From Cephalopachus bancanus (taxonomy: Eukaryota > Chordata > Mammalia > Primates > Tarsiidae), in assembly GCA_027257055.1 (NCBI GenBank), contig JAPVLO010000153.1:6324001-6388000 (forward strand): DNA of 64,000 nt, given 5' to 3'. Below, in pieces: positions 11,146-22,652 of this stretch. The notes beneath the pieces were generated by a model. The model was not told where the DNA came from and did not search any database. It worked only from the letters and a program-made list of their open reading frames with translations. The position numbers and the translations under genes are program-made. Within the stretch, counting starts at the first letter, position 1. Every line of letters starts with the position of its first letter.

Positions 11146-11330
11146 AAAATGTTTAGGGTTAATTACAAACCTCCCTAGTACCACTTCTGATCTTGTATGT
11201 TCCTTTCTTTTCTTTTTTTTTTAAATCCACATCTCCTACTAAATTGCCTGAGAACAAGAAATTTCCATTGCATAGCATAGGGCAAGACAGACAACATCCA
11301 ATATTTGTTAAATTGATAAAAAGCATTGAA

Positions 11331-11621
11331 TTTTTTTTTTTTTGAGTTGGAGTCTCACTCTGTCTCCCAGACTTGAGTGCAGTGGCCACTCCTGGTGACT
11401 GTAGCCTCGACCTGCTGGGCTCCGGCGATCCTTCCGCCTCAGCCTTTCAAGTAGCTGGAACTACAGGTGCGTGCTACCACGCCCGGCTAATTTTTTGATT
11501 TATTGTAGAGATGAGGTCTCGCCAAGTTGCCCAGATAGGTCTCGAACCCATGGGCTCAGGCAATCCACTCACCTCAGCCTCCCAAAGCATGGGATTACAG
11601 TCTGAGCCACTGAGCCCGGCT
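11331..11621 (-). repeat. AluL-type SINE
   Basis: Reverse AluL with T-tail; TTGAATTTTTT occurs on both sides as a likely TSD. Confidence 0.93.
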
Positions 11622-11744
11622 TGAATTTTTTTAAGTAAATAATTTAACTTATTTATTTAGTAGATAATAGAGAACAGCAGATAATGTATGAGGAAAAAAA
11701 AACCAAACAAACAACAAACCATTAAAACCATACAAAACCACATT

Positions 11745-12032
11745 CAGGCTGAGCATGGTGGCTCATGCCTGGGATTCCAGCACTTTGGGAGGCAAAGGCA
11801 GGAGAATCGCTTGAGGCCAGGAGTTCAAGACCTGCCTGGGCAACACAGTGAGACCTCATCTCTGTAAGAACTACAAAAATTAGCTGGGTATGGTGGCATG
11901 TACCAGTAGTCTCAGTTGCTCTGGAGGCTGAGGGGGAAGGATTGCATGAGAGGTTGAGGCTGCAGTGAACCATAATTGTGCCACTGCAATGCAGGGGTGA
12001 CAGAGCAAGACCCTGACTTAAAAAAAAAAATT
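11745..12032 (+). repeat. AluJ-type SINE
   Basis: Dimeric forward Alu (GGCTGAGCATGGTGGCTC ... GACCCTGACTT, A10), lacking AluL diagnostic bases. ATTCAG flanks both ends. Confidence 0.85.
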
Positions 12033-13714
12033 CAGAGGAATTCCTCATTCCTCGACCCTCAGCTCCTATCCCAAGAGGCAGCCATGGTGATCAGTTTTTT
12101 GTTTCTTATATATTTTCCTAGAGATATAGAATCGTACTGAATTTTAGTGCAATTTAGAAATGCTTTATAAAAAATGTAATCAGGATTTTTTTTTCCTGAG
12201 AAGTCAGTGATTTCTCTCAAACCTGTATAAAGGAGAACTCACACGTAAACTGTGTGCATGAGGGCATTTGTGAATTCCTTCAGGTAAAAAAAACCACCAT
12301 CCGATTCTGTGCAATTCTATTTACAAATGTCCACCCCTTGCAGCTCATCTTCTGGTCCATTTCTTTATAATTGTTTGGTCTGAGATTTTATTTTTATTAT
12401 GCGATTCATTTCCCAGATATGGAGAGGGCAGCATTTTGTGACTTGAACATGACAAAGGACTTTCCCTTTCTTTCCGCGAGATGTCTGAGGCCATTCCAAC
12501 ACAACTTACCATAGTTTGAAATGAGAAAGTGCTTTCTGGAGGAAAAAAGACAATAACCACTATTCTCAGGGTGGTTTTGTCAGACAGATGTCCTCAACAG
12601 CTCTGCAAGACCATTACCTAATGCTTTCGTGATGCACTGTCTTAAAGGAACTGGGGGCTTGGCACTGTGTTCTCTCAGGTTGCTAACCTGCCCTTGTTAC
12701 GTGAACTTTTGTTGTGGCATGGCGCATTCACACTTTGATGCTTAGAAATGATAGAAGATGACATAAAATTGCACAAGTGGTTCTACACTTAGGCTTTTAT
12801 AGGAATCGATATCAAAATATTTATAATTCTGCTTTACATATTCAGAATATATGAACTTACATGTCTCTACCTTTCCTCTGTAATATTTTTCTAGTTTCCA
12901 TTCCTACACATTAAATGAACATATATTTTATTTCAAAAAGACAATACAGATTGAACAAAAATTCACCTCAGTACACAGGTTTTTCCCTGTGGTGTTTGTG
13001 TGTGTGTGCTCAATTAAAAGCAATCTAAATCGAATAATTTGAAAACTAGGTAATAGCTATAGTTCTTCTCATCTTATCTTTGGGGAAAATAACTATATCC
13101 GTCTTCCTTGCCAGCATCTTTCTTGTTTTTTCCTATGCTGCAGCAAATAAATTAAAAGTTAATGTGTCCAGACACATTGACAAGCTAAATGGAGCCTTTA
13201 TTTCCACCGGGCCCTCGACGGAAGATACACCAACAGATACTGAAGGGTTCTTCCTTCTCTCCTAAATTTGTTTGCTACTGAGTTGTCTATTTGCTATTCC
13301 AAGTCTTTGGTATAGACTCAGTGGTCTCTCTGACTATCAATGAGCTCTTTTTATGTGTTTCTTTGTTAGTGCCTTCTTGCAGCTTCTACCTCCTCAGTTT
13401 CCATCAGTAAAGCCAACCATGAGGGCATCCAGCCAACTTATCTACCCTAGCTCAGCCAACTCATTGCAGTTCTCACAAACCTTAGGAAAAGGTTTCACTG
13501 GGTGAGGAAGTGATCTCAAAGCAAGCTCCTAAAGAAAACGAGGTCTTAAGTCCTGGCATTACTTCCTTTTATTAGAGATGCTATTTCTTTGTACTAATAA
13601 TCACTTAGAGACTTCCTTCTCCATCAACCTGCATTCCATGTTCAGGCTTTATTACTTTCCATTCCTCTACTATTTAAGGGAAACATTTTTGTTTTAGAAA
13701 TTAAACTCTTCTGG

Positions 13715-14011
13715 CCAAGCTCGGTGGTTCAGCCTGCAATCCCAGCACTTTGGGAGGCTGAGGCGAGAGGACTGCCTGAGCCCGTGGGTTCAAGACCCGC
13801 CCGGGCAACTTGGCGAGACCTCGGTTCTACAATAAATAAAAAACTAGCCAGGCGTGGTAGCATGCGCCTGTAGTTCCAGCTACTTGGAAGGCTGAGGTGG
13901 AAGGATCGCCAGAGCCCAGCAGGTCGAGGCTGCAGTGGCCGGGAGTGGCCACTGCACTCCAGTCTGGGCGACAGAGTGAGACTCCAACTCAAAAAAAAAA
14001 AAAAAGAAAAA
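13715..14011 (+). repeat. AluL-type SINE with perfect 19-bp TSD
   Basis: TSD AGAAATTAAACTCTTCTGG at 13696-13714 and 14012-14030 is identical, so the insertion is recent. Confidence 0.95.
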
Positions 14012-14596
14012 AGAAATTAAACTCTTCTGGTGTTTAGAACACTATTTTGAATAAGTGTTCCTACATCTTTTTCAAACATACTCCAGTAATACTGAACTCT
14101 ATTTATTATATGTATTGAATTGTAAAATAAATGAGTGTTTGTTAAATGAAAGAGAGGGATGTAGCTTAATCATTTGTAGAATTGTGAGTTTTCTGTCGAG
14201 TTTAACTGGGTAAATCATATACTAAAATGACAACGCTGTAGGAATATATCTAGCACTGCCAACTAATAGGCCTCTACCAACTCATGGGAGTATTTCTCTT
14301 CCTGATCTCTCACAAGATGTCAACTAATCACCTATAAAGTAACTGGAATATTACTATACACGTGTTTGCTATTATTATTATGCAGCTAATGCTTGGCTTG
14401 ACAATGACTGATTCAGAGCAAAAAATGTGGCAAACATACTGCATTTTGCATTGATTCTGAGGATAATTATGTACTGAAATACTTCTTTCAGGAATATATT
14501 CAAGCTTGGGAATCTACTATAGAGAGCCAGTACTTCTCTGGGTCAGTCAGGACATGTTGTCTTTGAATATCTCTAAAGTTAATTGAACAATCATTA

Positions 14597-14960
<364 letters not shown>

Positions 14961-16010
14961 GTGACAAATTATTTTGCTGTATTTCATTTGTCTACAAATT
15001 AAGATTCCTATTTTCTTGAACAAAGTTATAATTACACGCTACAGATTGTTCTTAATTTCTATTTAGTCATTACCTCTTCAAGGCTGATGGAGATCTTGGT
15101 AAATTCCAAGGTAGAGATTAAAATTATATGAGTGACCCCTTTTTTTGTGACAAATTGGTAGAAATTTAACTTAGAGCATTTTTCTAAAACCTAGCATTGG
15201 CTTATAGTGCACCAACCTAAGGATTTCTATATTGGTTTGGTCAAAAATTCCAGATAAGTAGCTTTATCAGCTACATCTTAAAATAGGATCAGTATAATAA
15301 ATTATAACCTTCAACACCAATAAATAAGCAAAACAATAATGCTTTATTAGTACAGATTCCTGGCAACTATGCTAAATTAATAAGAGATGGAAATGTTTTA
15401 AAAAAAAAGGTATAGTTGGTTATGGATGCCCTGTGAATCAATGAATGAAAGAGGTCTGTGTTAACATTTTCCCCGAATTTATCTTTCCCAGTTGCTGGGC
15501 GAGAGATTGCAAGCACACAAAAGATTCAGCCTCTGCATCTAAGCGTTGACACTCAGCTTCAAGTCAGCACCAGTTAGAATATAATTACTATTGGGAACCA
15601 ATATCTCATTTTGGGTGTGCTAATTGTATAAATTAGTTTTAAGTGAAAGTGACATTGTATAATAATTACATTTTGGCCAAATCTAGCATGCTTGCTTTGT
15701 CATGCCTAATGATTAAATTATCCCTCCTTTATCCTTACACGAAATGGGAAAACATTTTATTTCCCTTTTTCACACAGTCGATTGATTTGCATAATGCCTA
15801 ACGATGCTCTTTCAGGTTCCCATGCATTCACCATATATTGCTCCAAACAAGCCAAACATTTGTCATTTTTATAGAGAAAAGCTTTCAAATTAGGAGGAAA
15901 CCCTAAGCTATAATTTTAAGTACCTACACCCAGTCCATCTGATCATGTTCCCAGGCAGACAGATGCCCCAAAGAAATAAGATACAGTTTTTTTTTTATCA
16001 AATGACTCAC

Positions 16011-16191
16011 CCACAATGACAGCGGTGACAGTGAGAAGCACAAAAGCATTCCGAAACAGGTAACTTTTAACATCCTCCTTTGTGATATTCTGCACTTTCT
16101 TCTTGGCCAAAAGGGTGCGTTTACGGACTCCTTGCTGGAATCGCTCCATCCTGCCCCCCATCTTGGGCTCATCTCCATTGCTTTTAGTCAT
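16011..16191 (-). CDS. SLC1A3: SLC1A3 (EAAT1/GLAST) first coding exon, residues 1-60
   Basis: This exon encodes the N-terminus of the Na+-dependent glial glutamate/aspartate transporter EAAT1, which clears synaptic glutamate at the astrocyte plasma membrane. Read on the minus strand from ATG at 16191-16189 it gives [18 protein letters not shown]..., with the basic stretch [11 protein letters not shown] at residues 22-32. It ends in the start of transmembrane helix 1 ([17 protein letters not shown], residues 44-60). The last base (16011) is the first base of a Gly codon, a phase-1 junction, followed by donor GTGAGT at 16010-16005. From memory this matches the known EAAT1 N-terminus almost completely; residue 7 is Asp where human has Glu. 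Reading past 16011 into the intron adds a non-homologous tail and a stop, so the exon ends at the donor. Upstream bases AAAAGTAAAAT give a weak Kozak context. Other SLC1 members differ strongly here, so the assignment is firm. Confidence 0.97.
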
Positions 16192-16285
16192 ATTTTACTT
16201 TTCTAGGAGTGTCTCTTCTTTGTGCTTCAGTGTCTTGGAATCACCTTTGGTAGCCAAACCTCCTCTTTGGTGTTAGAAAATACAA
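16192..16285 (-). other. SLC1A3: SLC1A3 exon 2, 5' untranslated part
   Basis: This is the 94 nt of 5' UTR directly before the start codon. The acceptor is clear on the minus strand: a pyrimidine tract (TCTCTTTCTCTCCCATTCTAG) ends in AG at 16287-16286, so the exon begins TTGTATTTTC at 16285. No ATG lies in the UTR part of this exon. The exon is therefore 275 nt long (16285-16011). The acceptor position is inferred from the splice signal, not from a transcript. Confidence 0.85.
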
Positions 16286-17871
16286 CTAGAATGGGAGAGA
16301 AAGAGACATAAGTTAAGACTCCAGGGGAGAGAAATCAGTGCTGCCCCACACCAGGCAAGCTCTGGGCAAACTGCATAATCTCTGCAGGAATCGAGGACTG
16401 GAGAGCTGCAATTCCAGGCTTCAGGGTTGCAACGTGCATATTTTACTGGACCACGTATGAGAAATGTACATAAATTCGGAGTATATGTGCAAAAATGTGT
16501 GTTCAGTTTTTAAAATCTGTTTTTCCCCCTCCAATGAGGCTTTAAAAGGGTTCCTTGGAGCTGGTGTGACTGAGTACACCATGCCCACCCTCTCCCCCCA
16601 GAACCCGAGTGCCTTGCACAATGTCAAATAAATGTCCAACTAAATTGAATGCACAGGAAATGCTCAATAATTATTTGATAAATTATGTTATCTACACGGT
16701 TCACAGCATAATCAGATCAATAAAAATAATGAAGATATGGATAAGGAGGCAGCTGAATCTGTTACCCGTAGTAAAGTAACTGGCTATTTTTTTCATTAAG
16801 AAAAAACACGGTAATATCTATAGTAAATATGGCCATAAAAAACATAAGTGCTCACAGGACATGGGAAATACATTTGACTATTTTACAGGGTAACTTTAAA
16901 TTTTTTCCATGAAATATGCAAAGTGCTCTGGGCACATGTATAAATTATCCTGAAATCGTTATTTATCTTCATTTTAAGTACAAGCAGAAAGTAACATTAG
17001 GCTTTGTGGCCAACATACTGAAGTGTTCTGAGGAGACTATCGCTGACTTCTAAGTATTTTTAAATTGTAGGACTTCTAGAGCAGATGAGGAGATGAATCC
17101 AATTTTCATTCCAAACATTACAGTGTGTGGTTTCTGGTTTCTTTAAAGCGCTCTTGGGTTATTCAAACACGTTTAAGTAAATCTCTTTCCTTGGTGGAAA
17201 TCCGCTGTTCTGAAAAATCAAGGGATTCTTCTTGCTGCCTTACAAGAGTTCGAATCCATCTTCTTTCCCATAATCAATCTGAAGAAAAATCAGCCGTGCC
17301 TGCGGACGTGTGGAGCTGGCAACGCAAGCAGCCAGCGTGTGCGTCTGTGGGGGAGGTAACTGGAAACCAGGGGACTCCTCGCAAGCTTTGGGCAAATCCA
17401 AGGGTGGAAAAAAAGACTTGTCTTAACAGTTTGACTTTTAAATAACGTTGCAAGTTGTGGTCAGTGATGATCGGACTTACAATTTAAGACCAGGTTATAC
17501 ACTTAGGGAGAAGTGAAGAAGGAGAGACGGGAGAGACCAGATTTTCTTTTTCTTTTTCTTTTTCTTTTTTTACTAATAGCTCTGGTTCCCTTTACCAGTC
17601 ACTTTTAAGCAGATCAGCTCACCTTGATTCCTTTTCTAGATCTCAAACCACAATCTGCCCCTCAATCCACCCTGAATGACTGAACTCCAGATTAAGAGAG
17701 GACCCGGCATAGACACCACAAGCTCACGACATTAAATCACTAACAAGGACTTTATCTACCAAAATGGCTAGCTTGGACTCTCGCTACTCCTCTGCTTGGG
17801 AAACAGAATACGCTGGCAGAGAGGGGAAAAGAGAGATTAAACTCAGCAGGAACACAGGACGTTACACTTAC
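16286..17871 (-). other. SLC1A3: SLC1A3 intron 1
   Basis: This 1586 bp intron begins GTAAGTG and ends CCCATTCTAG on the minus strand. It contains no SINE or LINE. A short TTTTTC tandem (about 17540-17570) is its only repeat. The part at 17280-17400 has several CpGs and G-rich stretches and may be regulatory; nothing more specific can be supported. Confidence 0.7.
17540..17570. repeat. (TTTTTC)n short tandem repeat
   Basis: Four to five units of TTTTTC-like sequence inside SLC1A3 intron 1; a pyrimidine tract on the plus strand. Confidence 0.8.
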
Positions 17872-18040
17872 CTTTTCTGATTTTGTAAGTGTTGGAAGAT
17901 ACCAAGCAATGACAAGGTGAATTCCCCAGCAGGTACAACGGAGTAGCAATACGCCGTGAGCGAGGCAGGCTAGCCCTGACAATATGCATGTGCTCTGAAA
18001 CTGCAAGTTACTATCGGGGCAACTTAAGAAAAGGGGAGGA
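17872..18040 (-). other. SLC1A3: Probable SLC1A3 untranslated exon 1 (5' end approximate)
   Basis: On the minus strand the sequence TCAGAAAAG at 17880-17872 is followed by a strong donor GTAAGTG from 17871. Joined to the 16285 acceptor, it gives a 1.59 kb first intron, consistent with an untranslated first exon a short way upstream of the ATG exon, as known for SLC1A3. The 5' boundary is not visible; 18040 is a guess based on where the GC-richer promoter-like DNA starts. The exon contains an ATG at 18006 whose frame stays open through the splice (see findings). Confidence 0.7.
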
Positions 18041-18300
18041 GTCTATGTCCGGGAAAGGAGGAGTGGGGAATGAAAACAGCGCGGGGCAGGAGGGGGGAAC
18101 CCCGAGGTTTCTGGAATATTGATGAATCTTGGCACACCCGAAGCATGCTTGCTGGCTTTGTTTTGCTCCTTAGACCACTTTCACGCTTTGTCAGTTCACT
18201 TTCATTAGAAATGCAAAATCGGGACCAGGAAGAATTGAAAAATAAAGCGCACACCCTCGGAAAGCTGAAAGTCTTGATTAGAAACATTTCAAAGACTTTT
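18030..18300 (-). promoter_or_regulatory. SLC1A3: Putative SLC1A3 promoter region
   Basis: This lies directly upstream of probable exon 1. On the minus strand it has C-rich GC-box-like tracts (CCCCCCTCCTGCCCCGCGC at about 18100-18082 and ACTCCTCCTTTCCCGG at about 18064-18049) and CpGs in an otherwise AT-rich area. No TATA box is placed convincingly upstream of the exon, which fits a TATA-less promoter. The start site cannot be fixed from sequence alone. Confidence 0.5.
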
Positions 18301-21300
18301 TTTTTAAAGGTTAAATTTAATTACTTCACATTATTGCAGGTTTCCTCCCCTTAAGGGAACACGAGAGTATGCTCTTTTGCCTGGTTGTGCAGCTGTTATG
18401 AAAAAGTCCCTCGTTTTAGAATTGGGGAAATAACTGACATTTCTTGGGAAGACTCTGAATGCAATTAAGTATGGGGGAGAAATGCTTATTACGATTCTCT
18501 GAGCTTGTCTAAAGATACTCAAAACACAAGATGAGAAATGCCTCTATTTTAGCAGTTTAAACTCCATTATAACCAATTTAATTTAACTCAGACTACCTGT
18601 GTTGCAAAGACTGAAAAGGTAGGGAACATAAGGAGACCAGGATCTTTGCCAAACTGTAAAGTGAAAAATATTTTAAGACCAAGAGTGCAAATGCACACTT
18701 GAGGTTTGGTGATTTCAAAAGATAAGTTGCTGTTCAGATGTCTCAATTTTAAAGGATCCCAAATGCCACCCCACGCATCATTTTTAGAAGTTAGAAAATT
18801 CTCATTGCCTTGAGAATGTAACTCGCACTTCTAGCCCACTTTTCTTGAAAGGAAAATAAATTGTGAAAATTGATAATAAAAAAATTAAAAGTTATTTTTT
18901 GAGCCTGATTTATTCTCCAAACTTAAAACTTGTTTAGCAGGAAGAAAATAGTTTGTTAGAAATAGAAACTCTATTATACTAAAATAACATCCAGATTTCT
19001 GTATCCTTGTTCACTAAATTTCATGCAAAATATACTCAGCTCTTGGTCTGTTATTCAACACATTCTTTTTTCCCCTCAATAGCAAATCCCTGAAGATTAT
19101 AAGGAAATGTCTCCTTCCAGCGTTGACTCTATGTCCTTTTAAACAGATACTGGTTGGAAAGCAATGATGAATCATGTAAATCTTTAAAATTACAAATTGG
19201 CAGCAATTATACCAACTTTCTAACTTGGCATCATTTAAAAAACTTATTGAAAATACACATTCTTGACAGTCCCAGCCCTCAGCCATCTTTCCTTTCCTCT
19301 GATCTCCTGGGTTGCTTAGCATAGGTATCACATCGCTTAACACTTAATTATACTGTGTTTTATACTGCATCCTTCTTTTTAAAATTATGCTAAATCTTGG
19401 CATCTCAACTAAATTAGGGTAAGAACCTGTCATATGCCTGGTGTAGAGCAAACATTAAGTGACTCTTTTTAAGTGAATGACATAAAGATGTGAAACAAAA
19501 CACTTTTCAAACATTTATGTTAAAACAAAAATACTTGTTTTTATGTTGGCGCCTCTGGCCTAGGCGCATGGGACAAATCTCATTTCTCGACACCATAACT
19601 GCTTTTAAAAGCATTTACTTACAATACCAGGTCCTATCTGAACTATGGATTTAAGACTCATTTATCCACCTTTTTTTTTGGTGGAAATGACTTGTCTTTC
19701 AAGGAAACTTGAAAGAGAAACCTGATTATTTAAATGGGGTTTCAAGCCCAGTAACATTTCCGCTTTTTATTCTCTTTTTCATGGGCAAGAAAAGGGTCTG
19801 GAAAGCCACACTTTGGTTAGCATAGAGATGGGAAGACCCTGGTGCCCCTTCCATTTTTCTTTTTTCCCCTTCTAATCCCTAAGGCTACCATTAAAAACCA
19901 TTTTATTATTTCAGTTTGTACAGACATTATGGGAGTCTGGTGTTCCGTTGAGAGGGGAAGTAATTCACCACTGAAAGTTTTGTTGGCTGTAATAAAACCT
20001 AATGAGAAAATGAGATGCAAAGAGTCTCAGTTCAGAGTTCATCTGCATGACAAGGTTTTAGTCTGGGAGAAATATTGGGAATTCGCTAAAGCACCACTTT
20101 CTCTTTCTGGAAAGTGATTGCAGTAATGCCCTGGGGGCCACCTGGCTATACTCAACACCGTTTCCCCCTATTTACAGGTAAGACCCTTGAGCTTTAAAAC
20201 ATCTTTTCTTCTTCATAGAGATATTAAATAAATGAAAGGTCAAGAAATTGTGAATAAGCCTCTGTATGTTATATTTCATTTAAAGTTGCTAGGGTAGGGA
20301 CCACAGAGCTAGGGAATCATATTAATGTGGGTATCCCAGAGTGAAAAAAGCACAAACATGCTATAAATGCAGTCCCTTTTGGAAAAATCTGCCAAGATTT
20401 TTCTCTGAACATTCTATGATCAAGTATGTGATAGGTAAATTCTTTCTTTCGGGAAGAAAGAAAAGTCTGTATTACAAGAAACGACCAAATCCAACTGAAA
20501 GTGAACATCCTCATTAATTGGTTTGAAGTATGAGGGACCATGATAATAAGCACATGAAGATCTGAAGAGTGTACAGGCCAGTCAAACTTCAGCATTCAAA
20601 ATGAGGAAATTCTGATTAATTGAATGTTTTTGAGAAGGAAAATGGATCAAAAAACCCTAAACTTTTCTTGAATATTTTCCATTTTTATTTCATAAAGGAT
20701 TTTTCTCATTCCTTATTTAAATAGTTTGCATGTTATGATCTTCATAAAAAGAGTCAATTCTTCTTCTTCAATTTGGAAATCGTAGAATGTTAAGACAGTG
20801 AACAGGACCTCACTTGACTCTAGGGTATAACAGTGGCCATGCTAGAGGCAGCAAGAGTAGAAGTTCTTGTAGGAGTTGGTCTTTCATTTTGTCTTAATTG
20901 TTTTCTTTTTAAACGTGAATATAAAAAAAACAAAACAAAAAACCGGAAGTAAATTCTGGTTGTTCGATTTTTAACTGCGTTTTACTTTAAAATCATATGA
21001 AGCATAAGAAGAAATACAACCATAGAAAGGTGAACTATACTTGACCTTTATCATATTCTTTCATTCATTCAATGAACCTCGAGGAAACCACTTTGCTCCA
21101 AATACCAGTTCCTTTCCTCAAAGAGCTCACAAGCATAATCTGTAATTGTTAGGCAGTGGGTCATGGAACAGCCTTACAGAGAGTTATAGGAACTCTGGGT
21201 GCTGAGGCCTATTTACCAGTTAGTCTGCCAGTAAGGCTGGTAGCATCTTGAGGAAATGAGGTGTGCCTGGTTCCCCATTGTATAATTATGTCTAGTATGG

Positions 21301-21392
21301 TGCCTGTGCATAGCAGGCACAGTACAGTATGGCAGGGGAAAGGTAGGAGTTCATGCTGGAGAGTAGGCAAGGAGAGCCCAAAACACCAGGTT
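18301..21392. other. Repeat-poor upstream flank of SLC1A3
   Basis: About 3 kb with no recognisable SINE, LINE, LTR or gene. The open frames here are short and lack similarity to anything known to me. A small inverted repeat with CpGs (GCGCCT..AGGCGC) lies at 19551-19569. Candidate regulatory DNA by position only. Confidence 0.5.
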
Positions 21393-21408
21393 AAAAACTT
21401 GAGGCCAG

Positions 21409-21704
21409 CCGGGCTCGGTGGCTCAGCCTGTAATCCCAGTGCTTTGGGAGGCTGAGGTGAGTGGATTGCCTTAGCCGGTGGGTTCGCGACTGGCCTGGGC
21501 ACCTTGGCGAGACCTCATCTCTACAATAAATAAAAATTAGCCGGGCGTGGTAGCGCGCGCTTGTGGTTCCGGCTACTCAGAAGGTTGAGGCAGAAGAATC
21601 GCCGGAGCCCAGCAGGTCGAGGCTGCGGTGGCCAGGAGCAGCCACTGCACTCCAGTCTGGGCGACAGAGTGAGACTCCAACTCAAAAACAAAACAAAACA
21701 AAAC
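21409..21704 (+). repeat. AluL-type SINE, first of three stacked copies
   Basis: Full-length and CpG-rich. Flanked by AAAAACTTGAGGCCAG at 21393-21408 and 21705-21720. It went into the very start of the next, older Alu. Confidence 0.95.
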
Positions 21705-21714
21705 AAAAACTTGA

Positions 21715-21990
21715 GGCCAGGTGCAGTGTGCTCATGCTTGTAATCTAAGGGCTGTAGGAGGCCAAGGTGAGTGGCTTGTTGGCTATGGGGCCATATATAT
21801 TTAAGGATATAGCCAGGTGTGGTCACACATGTCTGTAGTCTCAGCTAGTCAGGAGGCTGAGGCAGGAGGATCACCTGAACCCAGGAGTTCAAGGTTGCAG
21901 TGAGCTGTCACCACACCACTTCACTACAGCCTGGGCAACAGAGTGAGACACTGTCTCTCTAAATAAACGAATAAATAAATTTAAAAAATA
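21715..21990 (+). repeat. AluJ-type SINE, second of three stacked copies
   Basis: Older forward Alu (GGCCAGGTGCAGTGTGCTC ...) with an internal deletion of most of the left arm's end; its tail runs to AATAAAAACTTGA. Confidence 0.8.
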
Positions 21991-21998
21991 AAAACTTG

Positions 21999-22280
21999 AC
22001 TCAGCCTGTAATCCCACGCTTTGGGAGGCTGAGGTGAGTGGATTGCCTGAGCCTGTGGGTTCGAGACCTGCCTGGGCAATTTGGTGAGACCTCATCTCTA
22101 CAGTAAATTAAAAAATTAGCCGGGCACGGTAGCACGCAACTGTAGTTCCAGCTACTTGGAAGGCTGAGCGGAAGGATCGCCGGAGCCCAGCAGGTCGAGG
22201 CTGCGGAAGGCCGGGAGTGGCCACTGCACTCCAGTCTGGGCGACAGAGTGAGACTCCAACTCAAAAAATAAAATAAAATA
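21999..22280 (+). repeat. AluL-type SINE, 5'-truncated, third of three stacked copies
   Basis: Starts at CTCAGCCTGTAATCCCACGC, lacking the first ~15 bp of an Alu. AATAAAAACTTGA precedes it (about 21986-21998) and follows its tail (about 22277-22289). Confidence 0.9.
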
Positions 22281-22498
22281 AAAACTTGAACTCTGCTCCT
22301 AGGCAATGGGGAGCTAGTCACAGGATTTAAATATGGGGGTTACTTTAATTTTAAGAAAAATGCAAAAGTCATTGAGTACATTTTTAGGTTAGGAAACCAA
22401 GAAGCAGGAGCAACATTTACAAACTGAGTTATTTTGCATTCACATTAAATAACTAGATTCCATTGAAAAATACAGGACTATCTCACAAAGGATAGGAC

Positions 22499-22643
22499 AG
22501 TCAGGCGTGGTGGCTGTAATTACACCTGTAATCCCAGCACTTTGGTAGGCAGAGGAGAGAGGACTGTCTGAGTTCAGGGGTTTGAGACCAGCTTGGGAAA
22601 TTTGGCGAGACTTCGACTCTACAATAAATCAAATTAAAAAAAA
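22499..22643 (+). repeat. Left-arm-only AluL-type insertion
   Basis: Only the left arm, with the AluL mark TTGGCGAGACTTCGACTCTACAATAAATC, then A-rich tail. AGATAGGACA-like duplicates flank it (about 22490-22499 and 22643-22652). Confidence 0.8.
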
Positions 22644-22652
22644 GATAGGACA

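Noticed and set aside
13080..13265. 61-codon frame that looks like a signal peptide
   Set aside because: It starts with TTG, not ATG, is short, and has no splice or Kozak context; the hydrophobic start is chance in AT-rich intron DNA.
15943..16010. Extension of the EAAT1 frame past the exon
   Set aside because: The residues after Val60-Gly do not match EAAT1, and a GTGAGT donor sits exactly at the break.
17752..18006. Alternative coding start of SLC1A3 at 18006
   Set aside because: After splicing the frame meets TGA before the EAAT1 ATG, so it cannot extend the transporter; kept only as a possible uORF.
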